Positions 1 to 6,929 of a stretch of 7,187 nucleotides of DNA are shown here, in pieces. Below the pieces are notes generated by a model that worked only from the letters and a program-made list of their open reading frames with translations, made no database searches and was not told the origin of the DNA. The position numbers and the translations under genes were made by a program. The stretch comes from Rhodospirillales bacterium (lineage in GTDB: Bacteria > Pseudomonadota > Alphaproteobacteria > Acetobacterales > Acetobacteraceae). Where the stretch lies: positions 1 to 7,187 of the forward strand of contig JAATGE010000083.1 in the NCBI GenBank assembly GCA_015654825.1, in the 5' to 3' direction. Numbering within the stretch: the first letter of the stretch is position 1; each line of letters opens with the position of its first letter.

Positions 1-1001
1 CCCGGCAGCAGCACCCCGACCTCCCCGCCGCCATAGCGGGCGGCGCGGTCGCGCTCGTCGCGCAACGCGTCGGCCAGCGCCTGGGCCACCTGCCGCAGCG
101 CCGCGTCCCCCGCGGCATGCCCGGCGCTGTCGTTGAACGACTTGAAATTATCCACGTCGATCAGCGCGACGCCCAGATCCTGCGCGCGCCTATCGTCCCA
201 CATCTGCGTCAATTCCGATTCGAAATGCCGCCGGTTGGCCAGGCCGGTCAGCGCATCGGTCGTCGAAAGCCGCAGCAGCTCCGCGTTCAGCAGGTTCATT
301 TCCCCCGCGGTCATCTGGTCGCGGACGTTGTACAGAAAGCTGGCGCGCCGCTCCGTCTCGCTGCGGCCCGATATCACCACGGCCACCCCGAGCGCGCCGA
401 CCACGAACACCGGCATGTCCCAGTTCGTGCTCAGCGGCATGCTCCCGGGCACCAGCGCCGGCACCAGCGGAAACAGCGCCGCCGCCGCCGCCGCCACCGC
501 GATGGCGGTGCCCAGCCGTAGCGGCAGCGTGGCCACCAGCGCCGCCACGATAATCACGGCCGCCATCATGTAGCGATCCGCGAAACGCTGTGGCGCGAGC
601 TCGCCCAGCACCTGCACCAGCAGCATCACCGCCAGCAGCGGCAGGCCGAACAAGGCTGTTTCCTGCCAGGGCCGCCGCGCCCACGGCGTCGCCGCGCCGC
701 ACATCAGGCACAGCACGGCGACCGCCGCCCGCCCCGGAAGCGCCACGGCACCAAGTTTCGGGCTGGCCAGCCAGTCCAGCGCAAACGCCGCCATGACCAG
801 CGGCCCGGCCAGCAGCAGCGCATGCGAAAGCCGGGCGCGCCGCGGCGCCCCGTACCGCGACTCGTACAATGCTTCGAGCGACAGCGGAAACGACCACGGC
901 GAGGGCCGTTCCAGCCCCGCCTCGACCGCCGTACGCAAATCCAGCTCCGGCACCCTGGTCTCCGAAAACGCGCCAAGATTTTTAACATACGCAAAAGCCA
1001 T
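1..1001 (-). CDS. Membrane-bound GGDEF-domain protein, C-terminus cut by window edge
   Basis: A diguanylate cyclase-like protein of which 333 codons are visible. I read it from the ATG at 1001, 15 bases after the radA stop, with only a weak AAGG upstream. A soluble N-terminus (about 1-58) is followed by roughly six hydrophobic segments (about 60-76, 84-101, 115-133, 145-160, 165-185, 195-212). A short charged helix (about 213-246) then leads into the GGDEF domain. Family motifs are clear: TTDALTGLANRR (about 247-258) and DVDNFKSFND (about 282-291), the latter carrying the metal-binding aspartate. The signature itself reads RYGGGEVGVLLP, so the active-site GGDEF/GGEEF is GGGEV at bases 18-32. 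The third residue, normally an Asp or Glu needed for metal binding and catalysis, is Gly. I see no clean RxxD inhibitory site before it. In this family the domain makes cyclic di-GMP from GTP at the inner membrane; this copy may be inactive or act as a sensor. The rest of the domain, and any EAL domain, lies outside the window. Confidence 0.87.
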   Translation of the reverse strand, partial: MAFAYVKNLGAFSETRVPELDLRTAVEAGLERPSPWSFPLSLEALYESRYGAPRRARLSHALLLAGPLVMAAFALDWLASPKLGAVALPGRAAVAVLCLMCGAATPWARRPWQETALFGLPLLAVMLLVQVLGELAPQRFADRYMMAAVIIVAALVATLPLRLGTAIAVAAAAAALFPLVPALVPGSMPLSTNWDMPVFVVGALGVAVVISGRSETERRASFLYNVRDQMTAGEMNLLNAELLRLSTTDALTGLANRRHFESELTQMWDDRRAQDLGVALIDVDNFKSFNDSAGHAAGDAALRQVAQALADALRDERDRAARYGGGEVGVLLP

Positions 1002-1016
1002 TGGCGAAGCGCAGCC

Positions 1017-2384
1017 TTATGCCGGCGGGAATTGTGCCACGAGGTCGGCCAGATGGCCGATCTCGTCGACCCGCAGGCCCTCCGCGGCCGCGGCATTGCT
1101 GCCACGCGCCACGCGGCGCGGCAGCACCGCCCGCTCGAAGCCCAGTTTTGCCGCCTCCTTCAGCCGCGCCGCTGTCTGCGCCACCTGCCGAACCTCGCCG
1201 GAAAGCCCGACCTCGCCGAAATAGACCGCGCCCGCGTGGGTCGGCCGCCCGGTCGCGGCCGAGATCAGCGCCGCCGCCACCGCCAGGTCGGCCGCCGGCT
1301 CGGTCACCCGCAGCCCCCCAGCTACATTCAGGTAAACATCCAGCCCCGAGAGTTTTAAATCGCACCGCGCATCCAGCACCGCCAGCAGCATCGCCAGGCG
1401 CCCGCCATCCCATCCGACCACGGCGCGCCGCGGACTGCCGCCCGGGTGGGCCGCCAGCAGCGCCTGCATTTCCAGCAGCACCGGCCGGGTGTCCTCGAGC
1501 CCGGCGAACACCGCACTGCCTGCGATATGGCCGCGCCGCTCGGCCAGGAACAGCGCCGAGGGGTTCGCCACCTCCGCGAGCCCCAGGTCGGTCATTTCGA
1601 ACACGCCGATTTCGTCCGTGGCGCCGTAACGGTTTTTCGCGGCGCGCAGAATGCGGAACTGGTGGCCGCGATCGCCTTCGAAATGCAGCACCGCATCCAC
1701 CATGTGCTCCAGCACGCGCGGCCCCGCCAGCGTGCCCTCCTTTGTCACATGCCCGACCAGCGCCAGCGAAAACCCGCGCTGTTTCGCCACCCGGATCAAT
1801 TCGAACGCGGAGGCGCGCACCTGCGTCACGGTGCCCGGCGCGCTATCCACGCTATCCAGCCACATCGTCTGGATCGAATCGATCACCACGAGGGCCAAAT
1901 CGCGCTCGGCTTCCAAGGCCGTTGCGATATCGCGCACATTGATCGTGGCCGCCAGCGACATCGGCGCGCTCTCCAGCCCCAGCCGCCGTGCCCGCAGCCT
2001 GATCTGGTCCGCCGCTTCCTCGCCCGACACTTACAGCACCCTGCTGCCGCCACGCGCCAGGCTGGCGGCCGCCTTCAGCCGCAGCGTCGATTTCCCGATG
2101 CCCGGATCGCCGCCCACCAGCACGGCACTCGCCGCCACCAGCCCGCCCCCCAGCACGCGATCGAGCTCGCCGATGCCCGTCTGCCGCCGCGGCGGCGGCT
2201 CCGCCGTCCCCGCCAGCGTCTCCACCACCAGTTTTCCGCCTGCCCGTCGTGCCGGCCCCGGCCGTGCCTCGACCGGCTCCTCGGCCACCGTGTTCCACTC
2301 GCCGCACGTTTCGCACTTGCCGGCCCACTTGGCCGTAACCGCGCCACAGGCCTGGCACACAAAGCGGGAGGTGGGTTTCGCCAT
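1017..2384 (-). pseudogene. radA: DNA repair protein RadA, interrupted by an in-frame TAA
   Basis: RadA is a RecA-like ATPase that drives branch migration in homologous recombination. The frame covers 456 codons including the final stop, the usual family length. A C4 zinc finger (C10, C13, C24, C27) is followed by Walker A GGDPGIGKST (91-100). Past the interruption come Walker B-type LALVVID (about 163-169), VGHVTKEG (about 210-217), the RadA-specific KNRYG (about 250-254) and a Lon-protease-like C-terminal domain ending in DLVAQFPPA. Codon 118 (bases 2033-2031) is TAA between RVL and VSGEE, where relatives have Tyr (RVLYVSGEE). There is no frame change, so one base substitution explains it. 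The stop separates Walker A from Walker B, so neither half should be a working ATPase. A GTG follows the stop directly, but I doubt that a restart there would rescue function. The start ATG at 2384 has AGGA only 2-3 bases upstream. A sequencing error or a very recent mutation both fit, since the rest looks intact. Confidence 0.85.
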
Positions 2385-2420
2385 ATTCCTGTTGGCGGCT
2401 CTCAGATCTCGGATATCGAA

Positions 2421-2449
2421 ACGTTATGCCGCCGGCGGCAGCCAGACAA
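2421..2449 (-). promoter_or_regulatory. Weak candidate promoter ahead of radA
   Basis: On the minus strand TTGTCT (2449-2444) and TAACGT (2426-2421) are separated by 17 bases, the standard sigma-70 spacing, within the 91-base gap before radA. The match to consensus is modest (about 4 of 6 and 3 of 6), and the -35 box overlaps the heptamer repeats listed separately. The VOC gene upstream may simply be co-transcribed with radA instead. Confidence 0.18.
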
Positions 2450-2473
2450 CTGAAAGCTGGCAACCGGCAACTG
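2446..2473. repeat. Four degenerate tandem heptamers
   Basis: Between the VOC stop codon and radA the plus strand reads ACAACTG, AAAGCTG, GCAACCG, GCAACTG in direct 7-base steps. Each unit differs from a GCAACTG consensus by 0-3 bases. The block is short and lies wholly in the intergenic gap. Its role is unknown; it resembles short heptameric intergenic repeats seen in other bacteria and could simply be a slippage product. Confidence 0.45.
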
Positions 2474-2475
2474 TT

Positions 2476-2871
2476 TCAATACCCGTCCGGCGGCAGCGGT
2501 TCGCAAAATCTCAGCGCATACCCGTCCGGATCGATGACCTCGAACGCCATATGCCCAATGCGCTGACCGTCCTCGTCGCGCCACGCCCGCTCCATCGGCC
2601 GATGCAGCCGCGCGCCGTAGGCCTGCACCCCGGCGTAAATCGCATCGATATCCTGGATCCAGACAACCAGCGTCACACCGCGCCCAAACGGATACTCGAG
2701 CACACCGAGCGGCCAGCCACCTTCACGCAGCAGCACCGCGACCCCGTCCCGTTCCAGCTCTGCGCACCGCTCATCCGGCGCAAACCGCATGGTGACGAAG
2801 CCCAGCACGTCCGTATAGAATCGCAACGACCGCGCGAAGCTCGCGCATGCCAGCTCAATCGAGAGAGTCAC
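2476..2871 (-). CDS. VOC (glyoxalase/bleomycin-resistance fold) family protein
   Basis: A small protein of 131 residues if read from the GTG at 2871. It opens with VTLSIELACASFARSLRFYTDVLGF, the typical first strand and helix of the vicinal oxygen chelate superfamily (two beta-alpha-beta-beta-beta modules). It ends with the equally typical FEVIDPDGYALRFCEPL. Members include glyoxalases, ring-cleavage dioxygenases and metal-free antibiotic-binding proteins. The sequence does not show which, so I assign no substrate. A Glu in strand 1 (SIE) and one near the end (FCE) could be metal ligands, by analogy only. The start is uncertain: there is no ATG, no Shine-Dalgarno is visible, and the alternative in-frame TTG at 2886 lies next to the inverted-repeat element that ends at 2891. 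The 91-base gap to radA would allow co-transcription. Confidence 0.8.
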   Translation of the reverse strand: MTLSIELACASFARSLRFYTDVLGFVTMRFAPDERCAELERDGVAVLLREGGWPLGVLEYPFGRGVTLVVWIQDIDAIYAGVQAYGARLHRPMERAWRDEDGQRIGHMAFEVIDPDGYALRFCEPLPPDGY

Positions 2872-2890
2872 AAGACAAGCACACAAAGGA

Positions 2891-3039
2891 AGGGCAGGGG
2901 CTCTGCCCCTGGACCCCGCTGGGGACTAGTTCCCAGACCCCGCTAATTAGATTCGGTATCAATGTCAGCCTCGAAACCAACAAAATTGGGGTCTGGGGCC
3001 TAAGGCCCCAGCGGGGTCCAGGGGCAGAGCCCCTGGCCT
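2891..3039. repeat. Paired inverted-repeat element, copy 1 (well preserved)
   Basis: Two arms of about 51 bases (2891-2941 and 2988-3039) are near-perfect reverse complements around a 46-base AT-rich centre (2942-2987, about 37% GC against GC-rich surroundings). Each arm holds two nested hairpins. In the left arm these are CAGGGGC-TCT-GCCCCTG (2895-2911) and CTGGGGA-CTAG-TTCCCAG (2919-2936, one G:T pair). In the right arm they are a 9-bp stem with a 1-base loop (2993-3011) and CCAGGGGC-AGA-GCCCCTGG (3018-3036). It starts 9 bases past the stop codon of the exported-protein gene and ends at the 5' end of the VOC gene. No transposase is present. It resembles a REP/BIME-like or MITE-like element. 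In RNA it would form a very stable hairpin that could protect the upstream transcript or reduce read-through into VOC-radA. Confidence 0.9.
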
Positions 3040-3047
3040 TCTTCGCT

Positions 3048-3635
3048 TCACTTCGGCGCCAGCGTAAGAACCGCCTGCGGCGAAGCCGCCGCCGTCGACA
3101 GCAGCAAATGCATCGTCTTGCCATCCGAAACGAGCGAATAGGCCGAGTGCTGCACGCCGTTCGGTCCCTTCTCCGCCTGCCCGCCCAGCGGCGTCAGGGG
3201 CACCTTGTTCTCCTGCGCCGACTGCTGCAGCAAATTGCGCACCTCGTCGCCATTGGCCTTTTCCGCCACCGCCTCGCAGCCGCCGTCATCGAGCGACACC
3301 AGCGCCAGCGGCACCCCCGGCACGCTCACGTCGAACACCTGGCCGCGCCGCCCGGCCAGGAACGCATCCCGCGCCTGCGGCGGCATCACCGGCGCTCCCT
3401 GCTGCGTCAGGAAGCCGCGCAATCCCGTCGAATCGGCGCCGAAATGCAGGCAGGTCGCGCCGAACAGCCCCACCAGCTGATCCGCCGGATTGGCCGGCGG
3501 TTCCGGGGCACCTGGGGGCGCCTGGCCCTGGGTTGGCTGTCCAGGGGCCGGTTGGGCCTGCGCCGGCTGAGCGTGCGCTGGCTGGGCCAGAGCGGTCGCG
3601 GCCAGCAAACAAAACAGCATCGTCACACGGCGCAT
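3048..3635 (-). CDS. Unrecognised exported protein with Q/P/A-rich linker
   Basis: I do not recognise this 195-residue protein. The start is well supported: AGGAGG (3646-3641) sits 5 bases before the ATG at 3635. Residues 1-22 form a Sec-type signal peptide (MRR, then a hydrophobic core) with likely cleavage after AHA. Residues 23-50 are low complexity, rich in Gln, Pro, Ala and Gly. The folded part (about 51-195) contains GATCLHFGADSTGLRGFL, a central FDVSVPGVPLALVSLDDGGCEAVAE, and a beta-like end (MHLLLSTAAASPQAVLTLAPK). Only two cysteines, C62 and C120, remain after signal cleavage, so a disulfide in the periplasm is plausible. There is no lipobox and no second membrane segment. It follows mlaF by 55 bases with no terminator visible, so it may share the alr-mlaEF transcript. 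It does not look like MlaD, MlaC or MlaB. A link to envelope lipid transport would be guesswork from position. Confidence 0.85.
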   Translation of the reverse strand: MRRVTMLFCLLAATALAQPAHAQPAQAQPAPGQPTQGQAPPGAPEPPANPADQLVGLFGATCLHFGADSTGLRGFLTQQGAPVMPPQARDAFLAGRRGQVFDVSVPGVPLALVSLDDGGCEAVAEKANGDEVRNLLQQSAQENKVPLTPLGGQAEKGPNGVQHSAYSLVSDGKTMHLLLSTAAASPQAVLTLAPK

Positions 3636-3690
3636 CGCGGCCTCCTGCCAGCATTCACGTTTGTCGAAAGCATAAAATTCCCTGCCTCGC

Positions 3691-4464
3691 CTATCGCCGC
3701 AGTTCCATTTGAATGGGCCCTTCCCGGCGCCCGTGGGTGAACTGATCCACCAGTTCGTTACCGCTGTCCATCAGGTGCTGCGCCTCACCCTGCCACACGA
3801 TCCGCCCCTTGTAGAGCATTGCGGCCTGGTCGCCGATCCGCCGGGCGCTGGCCATGTCGTGCGTAATCGCGATCGCCGTGCTGCCGAGCCCCTTCACGCA
3901 CTGGGTAATCAGCCCATCGATCACCGCGCCCATGATGGGATCGAGCCCGGTGGTCGGTTCATCGAAGAACAGCATGGCCGGCTTCGCCGCAATGGCCCGC
4001 GCCAGCCCCACCCGCTTCTGCATGCCGCCGGAAAGCTCGGCCGGATAAAGGTCGCCAACGCTCGGCGCCAGCCCGACTTCCGTCAGGATCTCGCCGGCCC
4101 GCGCCCGCGCCTGCTCGCGCGTCACCGAGTGCCTGGCCAGCAGCCCGAACGCCACGTTCTCCCAAACCGGCAAGCTGTCGAACAGCGCGCCGTTCTGGAA
4201 CAGCATGCCGATCTCCCCGCGCACCGCCTCCTGCGCCGCCGGCTCCAGCTTCAGCACATCCTTGCCATCGATCTCGATCGATCCATCGTCCGGCTCGATA
4301 ATGCCCAGGATGCATTTCACCAGCACGGACTTGCCGCTGCCGGAGCCGCCGATCACCACCATGCTGGTGGCCGTCGGCACATCCAGATCGATGCCGTCCA
4401 GCACTCGCTTGTCGCCGAACTGTTTGGTCAGCCCGCGAATGCGTATCTTTGGCTGCGCACTCAT
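3691..4464 (-). CDS. mlaF: Lipid-transport ABC transporter ATP-binding protein MlaF
   Basis: The cytoplasmic ATPase of the Mla-type (MCE-associated) ABC transporter, which moves phospholipids between the inner and outer membranes. The 257 residues include Walker A GGSGSGKS (39-46), Q-loop Q90, ABC signature LSGGMQKR (144-151), Walker B MLFFDEP (164-170), D-loop GLDP and H-loop H202. The stretch LFQNGALFDSLPVWENVAF after Walker A is characteristic of the MlaF/Ttg2A branch rather than of ABC importers in general. The start ATG overlaps the mlaE stop as ATGA (4464-4461), so translation is probably coupled. The C-terminal tail (FTHGRREGPIQMELRR) is of the kind that contacts the partner subunit in the family. 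All catalytic residues are present, so I expect an active ATPase. Confidence 0.95.
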   Translation of the reverse strand: MSAQPKIRIRGLTKQFGDKRVLDGIDLDVPTATSMVVIGGSGSGKSVLVKCILGIIEPDDGSIEIDGKDVLKLEPAAQEAVRGEIGMLFQNGALFDSLPVWENVAFGLLARHSVTREQARARAGEILTEVGLAPSVGDLYPAELSGGMQKRVGLARAIAAKPAMLFFDEPTTGLDPIMGAVIDGLITQCVKGLGSTAIAITHDMASARRIGDQAAMLYKGRIVWQGEAQHLMDSGNELVDQFTHGRREGPIQMELRR

Positions 4465-5246
4465 CGGGCGAAGAACAGTTCGGTCAGCACATAGTCGAAC
4501 GCCAGGATCAGAATGCTCGCCGAAACAACGGCATTCGTGGTCGCCGCCCCCACGCCGACCGCGCCCCCGCGGCTGTTATAGCCATGGTAGCAGCCCATCA
4601 GCGCCACCAGAAACCCGAACACCGCGGCCTTCGCCACACTGACAACGACATCCATGCTCTGCAGGAAATCGAATGTGTTCTGCAGGTAGATATGCGAATT
4701 GAACCCGAGCTTGGCGGTGCCGACGAGCCAGCCGCCCATGACGCCCAGTATGTCGGCGACAAGTACCAGCAGCGGCAGCGCCAGCGTGCCGGCCAGCAGT
4801 CGCGGCGCCACCAGGTATTTCATCGGATTGGTCGAAAGCGTCGTCAGCGCATCGATCTGGTCGGTCACCCGCATGGTTCCGAGCTCCGCCGCCATGGCGG
4901 CACCCACCCGGCCCGCCACCATCAGCCCGGCCAGCACCGGCGCCAGCTCGCGCACGACGGAAACCACGACGATGTTGGCGATCGCACTGGTGGCCCCATA
5001 CTTGGCGAACCCAGCGTAGCTTTGCAGCGCGATCACCATGCCGGAGAAAATCGCCGTCATGGCCACCACCGGCAGGCTGAAATAGGCGAACTCCACGAAC
5101 GACCGCACGAACAGCCGCACGTAGAACGGCGGCCGGAAAATGTGGGAAATGCCGCGCGCACCAAAAATCGCGATGCTGCCGGCCATGCCGAGTGCCACCA
5201 GGAAGCCGCGGCCGGTCAGCGCGACGGGGGCGAGCAGGTCGGTCAC
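4461..5246 (-). CDS. mlaE: Lipid-transport ABC transporter permease MlaE
   Basis: The integral inner-membrane permease that pairs with MlaF. Read from the GTG at 5246 it has 261 residues, the usual length. This start overlaps the alr stop as GTGA. The frame stays open upstream into alr, but those 24 residues are basic and unlike the family, so I reject the longer form. Hydrophobic helices occur at about 51-78, 88-112, 147-176, 197-220 and 236-258. The conserved cytoplasmic motif ELGTMRVTDQIDAL (121-134), preceded by GRVGAAMAA, is the MlaE hallmark that contacts the ATPase. The 4-base overlaps at both ends show a tightly packed alr-mlaE-mlaF unit. No MCE protein (MlaD), STAS protein (MlaB) or periplasmic carrier (MlaC) gene adjoins it here, so these must be encoded elsewhere or be replaced. 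Confidence 0.95.
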   Translation of the reverse strand: MTDLLAPVALTGRGFLVALGMAGSIAIFGARGISHIFRPPFYVRLFVRSFVEFAYFSLPVVAMTAIFSGMVIALQSYAGFAKYGATSAIANIVVVSVVRELAPVLAGLMVAGRVGAAMAAELGTMRVTDQIDALTTLSTNPMKYLVAPRLLAGTLALPLLVLVADILGVMGGWLVGTAKLGFNSHIYLQNTFDFLQSMDVVVSVAKAAVFGFLVALMGCYHGYNSRGGAVGVGAATTNAVVSASILILAFDYVLTELFFAR

Positions 5247-6316
5247 AGCGGCGCGAACTCGCGCGCAAAGCGGTTCCCCAGCGAGGTCAGCACCTCGTAG
5301 CCGTTGGTGCCGGCCCACTCCGCCACCTCGTCCGGCGGCACCGCGGGGCCGATCAGTTCAAGCCGGCTGCCTGGCACCACGCCGGGATGGTCAGTCACGT
5401 CGAACGTCAGCAAATCCATGGAAACTCGGCCGATCAACTGCACCCTGGCACCCTCGAAAGCGGCCTGTGCGCGCCCACTCACGGCGCGGTGATAGCCGTC
5501 CGCGTAGCCGAGCGCCACTGTCGCCACCCGCGTCGGGCGCGACGCCGTCCAGCCGGCATTGTAACCGACATTGTCGCCAATCCCAATCTGGCGCACCTGC
5601 AGCACCGGCGCGGTCAGCCGCACCGTCGGGCGCATCGGGTTGGCGTGTCCCGGCGTCGGGTTGATGCCATACAGCGCGGCCCCCGGCCGCGCGAGGTCGG
5701 ACCGGAACGCGGCGCCGAGAAAAATCCCCGACGAATTGGCGACGCTGCGCCCCATCGCCGGCAGCACCGCGCACGCCGCCTCGAACCTTGCCAGCTGCGC
5801 CACGTTCTGCGGATCGTCAGGCAGCTCGGCGCTGGCCAGGTGCGTCATGGCGTAGCACCACGCGATGCCCTGCAGCCTCGTCCCATCCGCCACGATCGCC
5901 GAGAGCTCGGCCACGCTGAGGCCCAGCCGGTGCATGCCGGTGTCGATATGCAGCAGCGCCGGCAACGCCCGCCCCGCCCGCCGCGCGAACGCCTGGTAGG
6001 CGGCAATCTCCGGTAGGTTCCCGAGCACCGGCGCGAGATCGAATACGGTGTAGGCGCCGGCCTCCGCCGCCGAAAAACCGTGCAGCACGTCGATCATCGC
6101 CCCCGGCAGTTTCGGCCTCAGCGCCACCGCCTCGCTCAGATGCGCGACAAAGAAATGCCGCGCTCCGGCCGCCAGCAGCGCCGGCGCCACCGCATCGGCC
6201 CCCAGACCATAGCCATCGGCCTTCACGACCGCGGCCGTCGGGCCGCCATGCACGGTCGCCAGCGTGCGCCAGTTCGCCACAACCGCGTCCAGGTCGATGG
6301 TAAGTTCCGGGGCCAT
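5243..6316 (-). CDS. alr: Alanine racemase
   Basis: A PLP-dependent cytoplasmic enzyme that interconverts L- and D-alanine, supplying D-Ala for peptidoglycan. From the ATG at 6316 it has 357 residues, normal for the family. The N-terminal barrel holds the PLP lysine in VVKADGYGLGA (K32), the motif IDTGMHRLGL with R130, MTHLASAE with H159, and ARPGAALYG with the PLP-binding region. In the C-terminal beta domain the catalytic tyrosine is in NVGYNAGWTA (Y252), and the substrate-pocket motif is GRVSMD (M300, D301). It ends with TSLGNRF. A GTG directly before the ATG (6319) is an alternative start; no clear Shine-Dalgarno precedes either. The gpx stop is 54 bases upstream and in the same frame. 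The alr TGA overlaps the mlaE GTG. Every residue I can check is present, so it should be functional. Confidence 0.96.
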   Translation of the reverse strand: MAPELTIDLDAVVANWRTLATVHGGPTAAVVKADGYGLGADAVAPALLAAGARHFFVAHLSEAVALRPKLPGAMIDVLHGFSAAEAGAYTVFDLAPVLGNLPEIAAYQAFARRAGRALPALLHIDTGMHRLGLSVAELSAIVADGTRLQGIAWCYAMTHLASAELPDDPQNVAQLARFEAACAVLPAMGRSVANSSGIFLGAAFRSDLARPGAALYGINPTPGHANPMRPTVRLTAPVLQVRQIGIGDNVGYNAGWTASRPTRVATVALGYADGYHRAVSGRAQAAFEGARVQLIGRVSMDLLTFDVTDHPGVVPGSRLELIGPAVPPDEVAEWAGTNGYEVLTSLGNRFAREFAPL

Positions 6317-6370
6317 CACGGCAGCCGGATCGGCAGGGCGCGCCGCACACGGCCGGCTTGACGCGCTTTG

Positions 6371-6859
6371 TTAATGCGCACCCGCCAGCAGCTTTTCCAC
6401 GTCCGCTTCCAGGCTCTCGGGCGTGGAGGTGGGGGCATAGCGGCCGGCCACCTCACCGTCGCGGCCGATCAGGAATTTGGTGAAATTCCACTTGATCGCG
6501 CTGCCGAGCAGGCCGCCCTTCTCCTGCTTCAGGAACGCCCACAGCGGATGGGTATGCGCCCCGTTCACCTCCACCTTGGCGAACATCGGGAACGTCACGT
6601 CATACTTCGTCGAGCAGAAATTCTTGATCTCCTGCTCGTTGCCGGGCTCCTGGTGCATGAACTGGTCGCACGGAAAACCCAGCACCGTCAGACCCTTGTC
6701 ATGGTATTTGCGGTACAGCGCCTCCAGCCCGGCATATTGCGGCGTGAACCCGCACTTGCTGGCGGTGTTCACCACCAGCAGCACCTGCCCGCGATACTCG
6801 CCGAGCTTCACCTCGTCGCCGTCGATCGCCTTGGCGGAAAAATCATAGATCTCGGTCAT
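6371..6859 (-). CDS. Glutathione peroxidase family thiol peroxidase
   Basis: A 162-residue Cys-type peroxidase of the GPx/BtuE family that reduces hydrogen peroxide and organic hydroperoxides. The peroxidatic cysteine is C36 in NTASKCGFTPQY. The tetrad partners are Q70 (HQEPG, after FPCDQF) and W124-N125 (IKWNFTKFLIG). C82 (KNFCSTKYDVTFPMF) matches the resolving-cysteine position of the thioredoxin-dependent GPxs, for example plant GPxs with CTRFKAE. I infer that thioredoxin rather than glutathione is the reductant. It has no signal peptide, so it is cytoplasmic. The start ATG at 6859 follows GGGGAG with a 4-base spacer, and that site lies in a small hairpin listed separately. The TAA stop is 54 bases before alr, and co-transcription with alr is possible. 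Confidence 0.93.
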   Translation of the reverse strand: MTEIYDFSAKAIDGDEVKLGEYRGQVLLVVNTASKCGFTPQYAGLEALYRKYHDKGLTVLGFPCDQFMHQEPGNEQEIKNFCSTKYDVTFPMFAKVEVNGAHTHPLWAFLKQEKGGLLGSAIKWNFTKFLIGRDGEVAGRYAPTSTPESLEADVEKLLAGAH

Positions 6860-6863
6860 GGGG

Positions 6864-6880
6864 GCTCCCCTGTTGGGAGC
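6864..6880 (-). promoter_or_regulatory. Hairpin covering the gpx ribosome binding site
   Basis: In the gpx mRNA, GCUCCC and GGGAGC form a perfect 6-bp stem with loop AACAG just before the start codon. The 3' strand of the stem contains the Shine-Dalgarno-like GGGAG, so folding would hide it. The stem is seen directly in the sequence. Control of translation by it is inference, and the stem is short. Confidence 0.35.
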
Positions 6881-6929
6881 AACGCTAACCGGGATTGGGG
6901 CGGCTGAAAAGAAAGGCCAGCAAAGGCAA

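Noticed and set aside
478..495. Six GCC triplets as a phase-variable tract
   Set aside because: They encode an Ala run in a membrane segment of the GGDEF protein. Such runs are ordinary in GC-rich genomes, and triplet slippage would not shift the frame.
1001..1942. Long plus-strand open frames opposite radA, mlaF and alr
   Set aside because: They are rich in Arg, Pro and Ala with no domain motifs. They are antisense shadows of GC-rich genes on the minus strand.
1017..2030. Two separate genes for the N- and C-terminal halves of RadA
   Set aside because: The halves are in the same frame, separated by one stop codon, and together give exactly one normal-length RadA. A restart at the GTG after the stop would make a protein without Walker A, so a nonsense mutation or base error is simpler.
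2890..3040. CRISPR array or insertion sequence
   Set aside because: The repeats are inverted and occur once per side with no spacers in series, and there is no transposase or target duplication I can identify.
5247..5318. Longer MlaE starting inside alr at 5318
   Set aside because: The added 24 residues are basic and unlike the family, and would overlap alr by 76 bases. The GTG at 5246 gives the standard length and a GTGA overlap.
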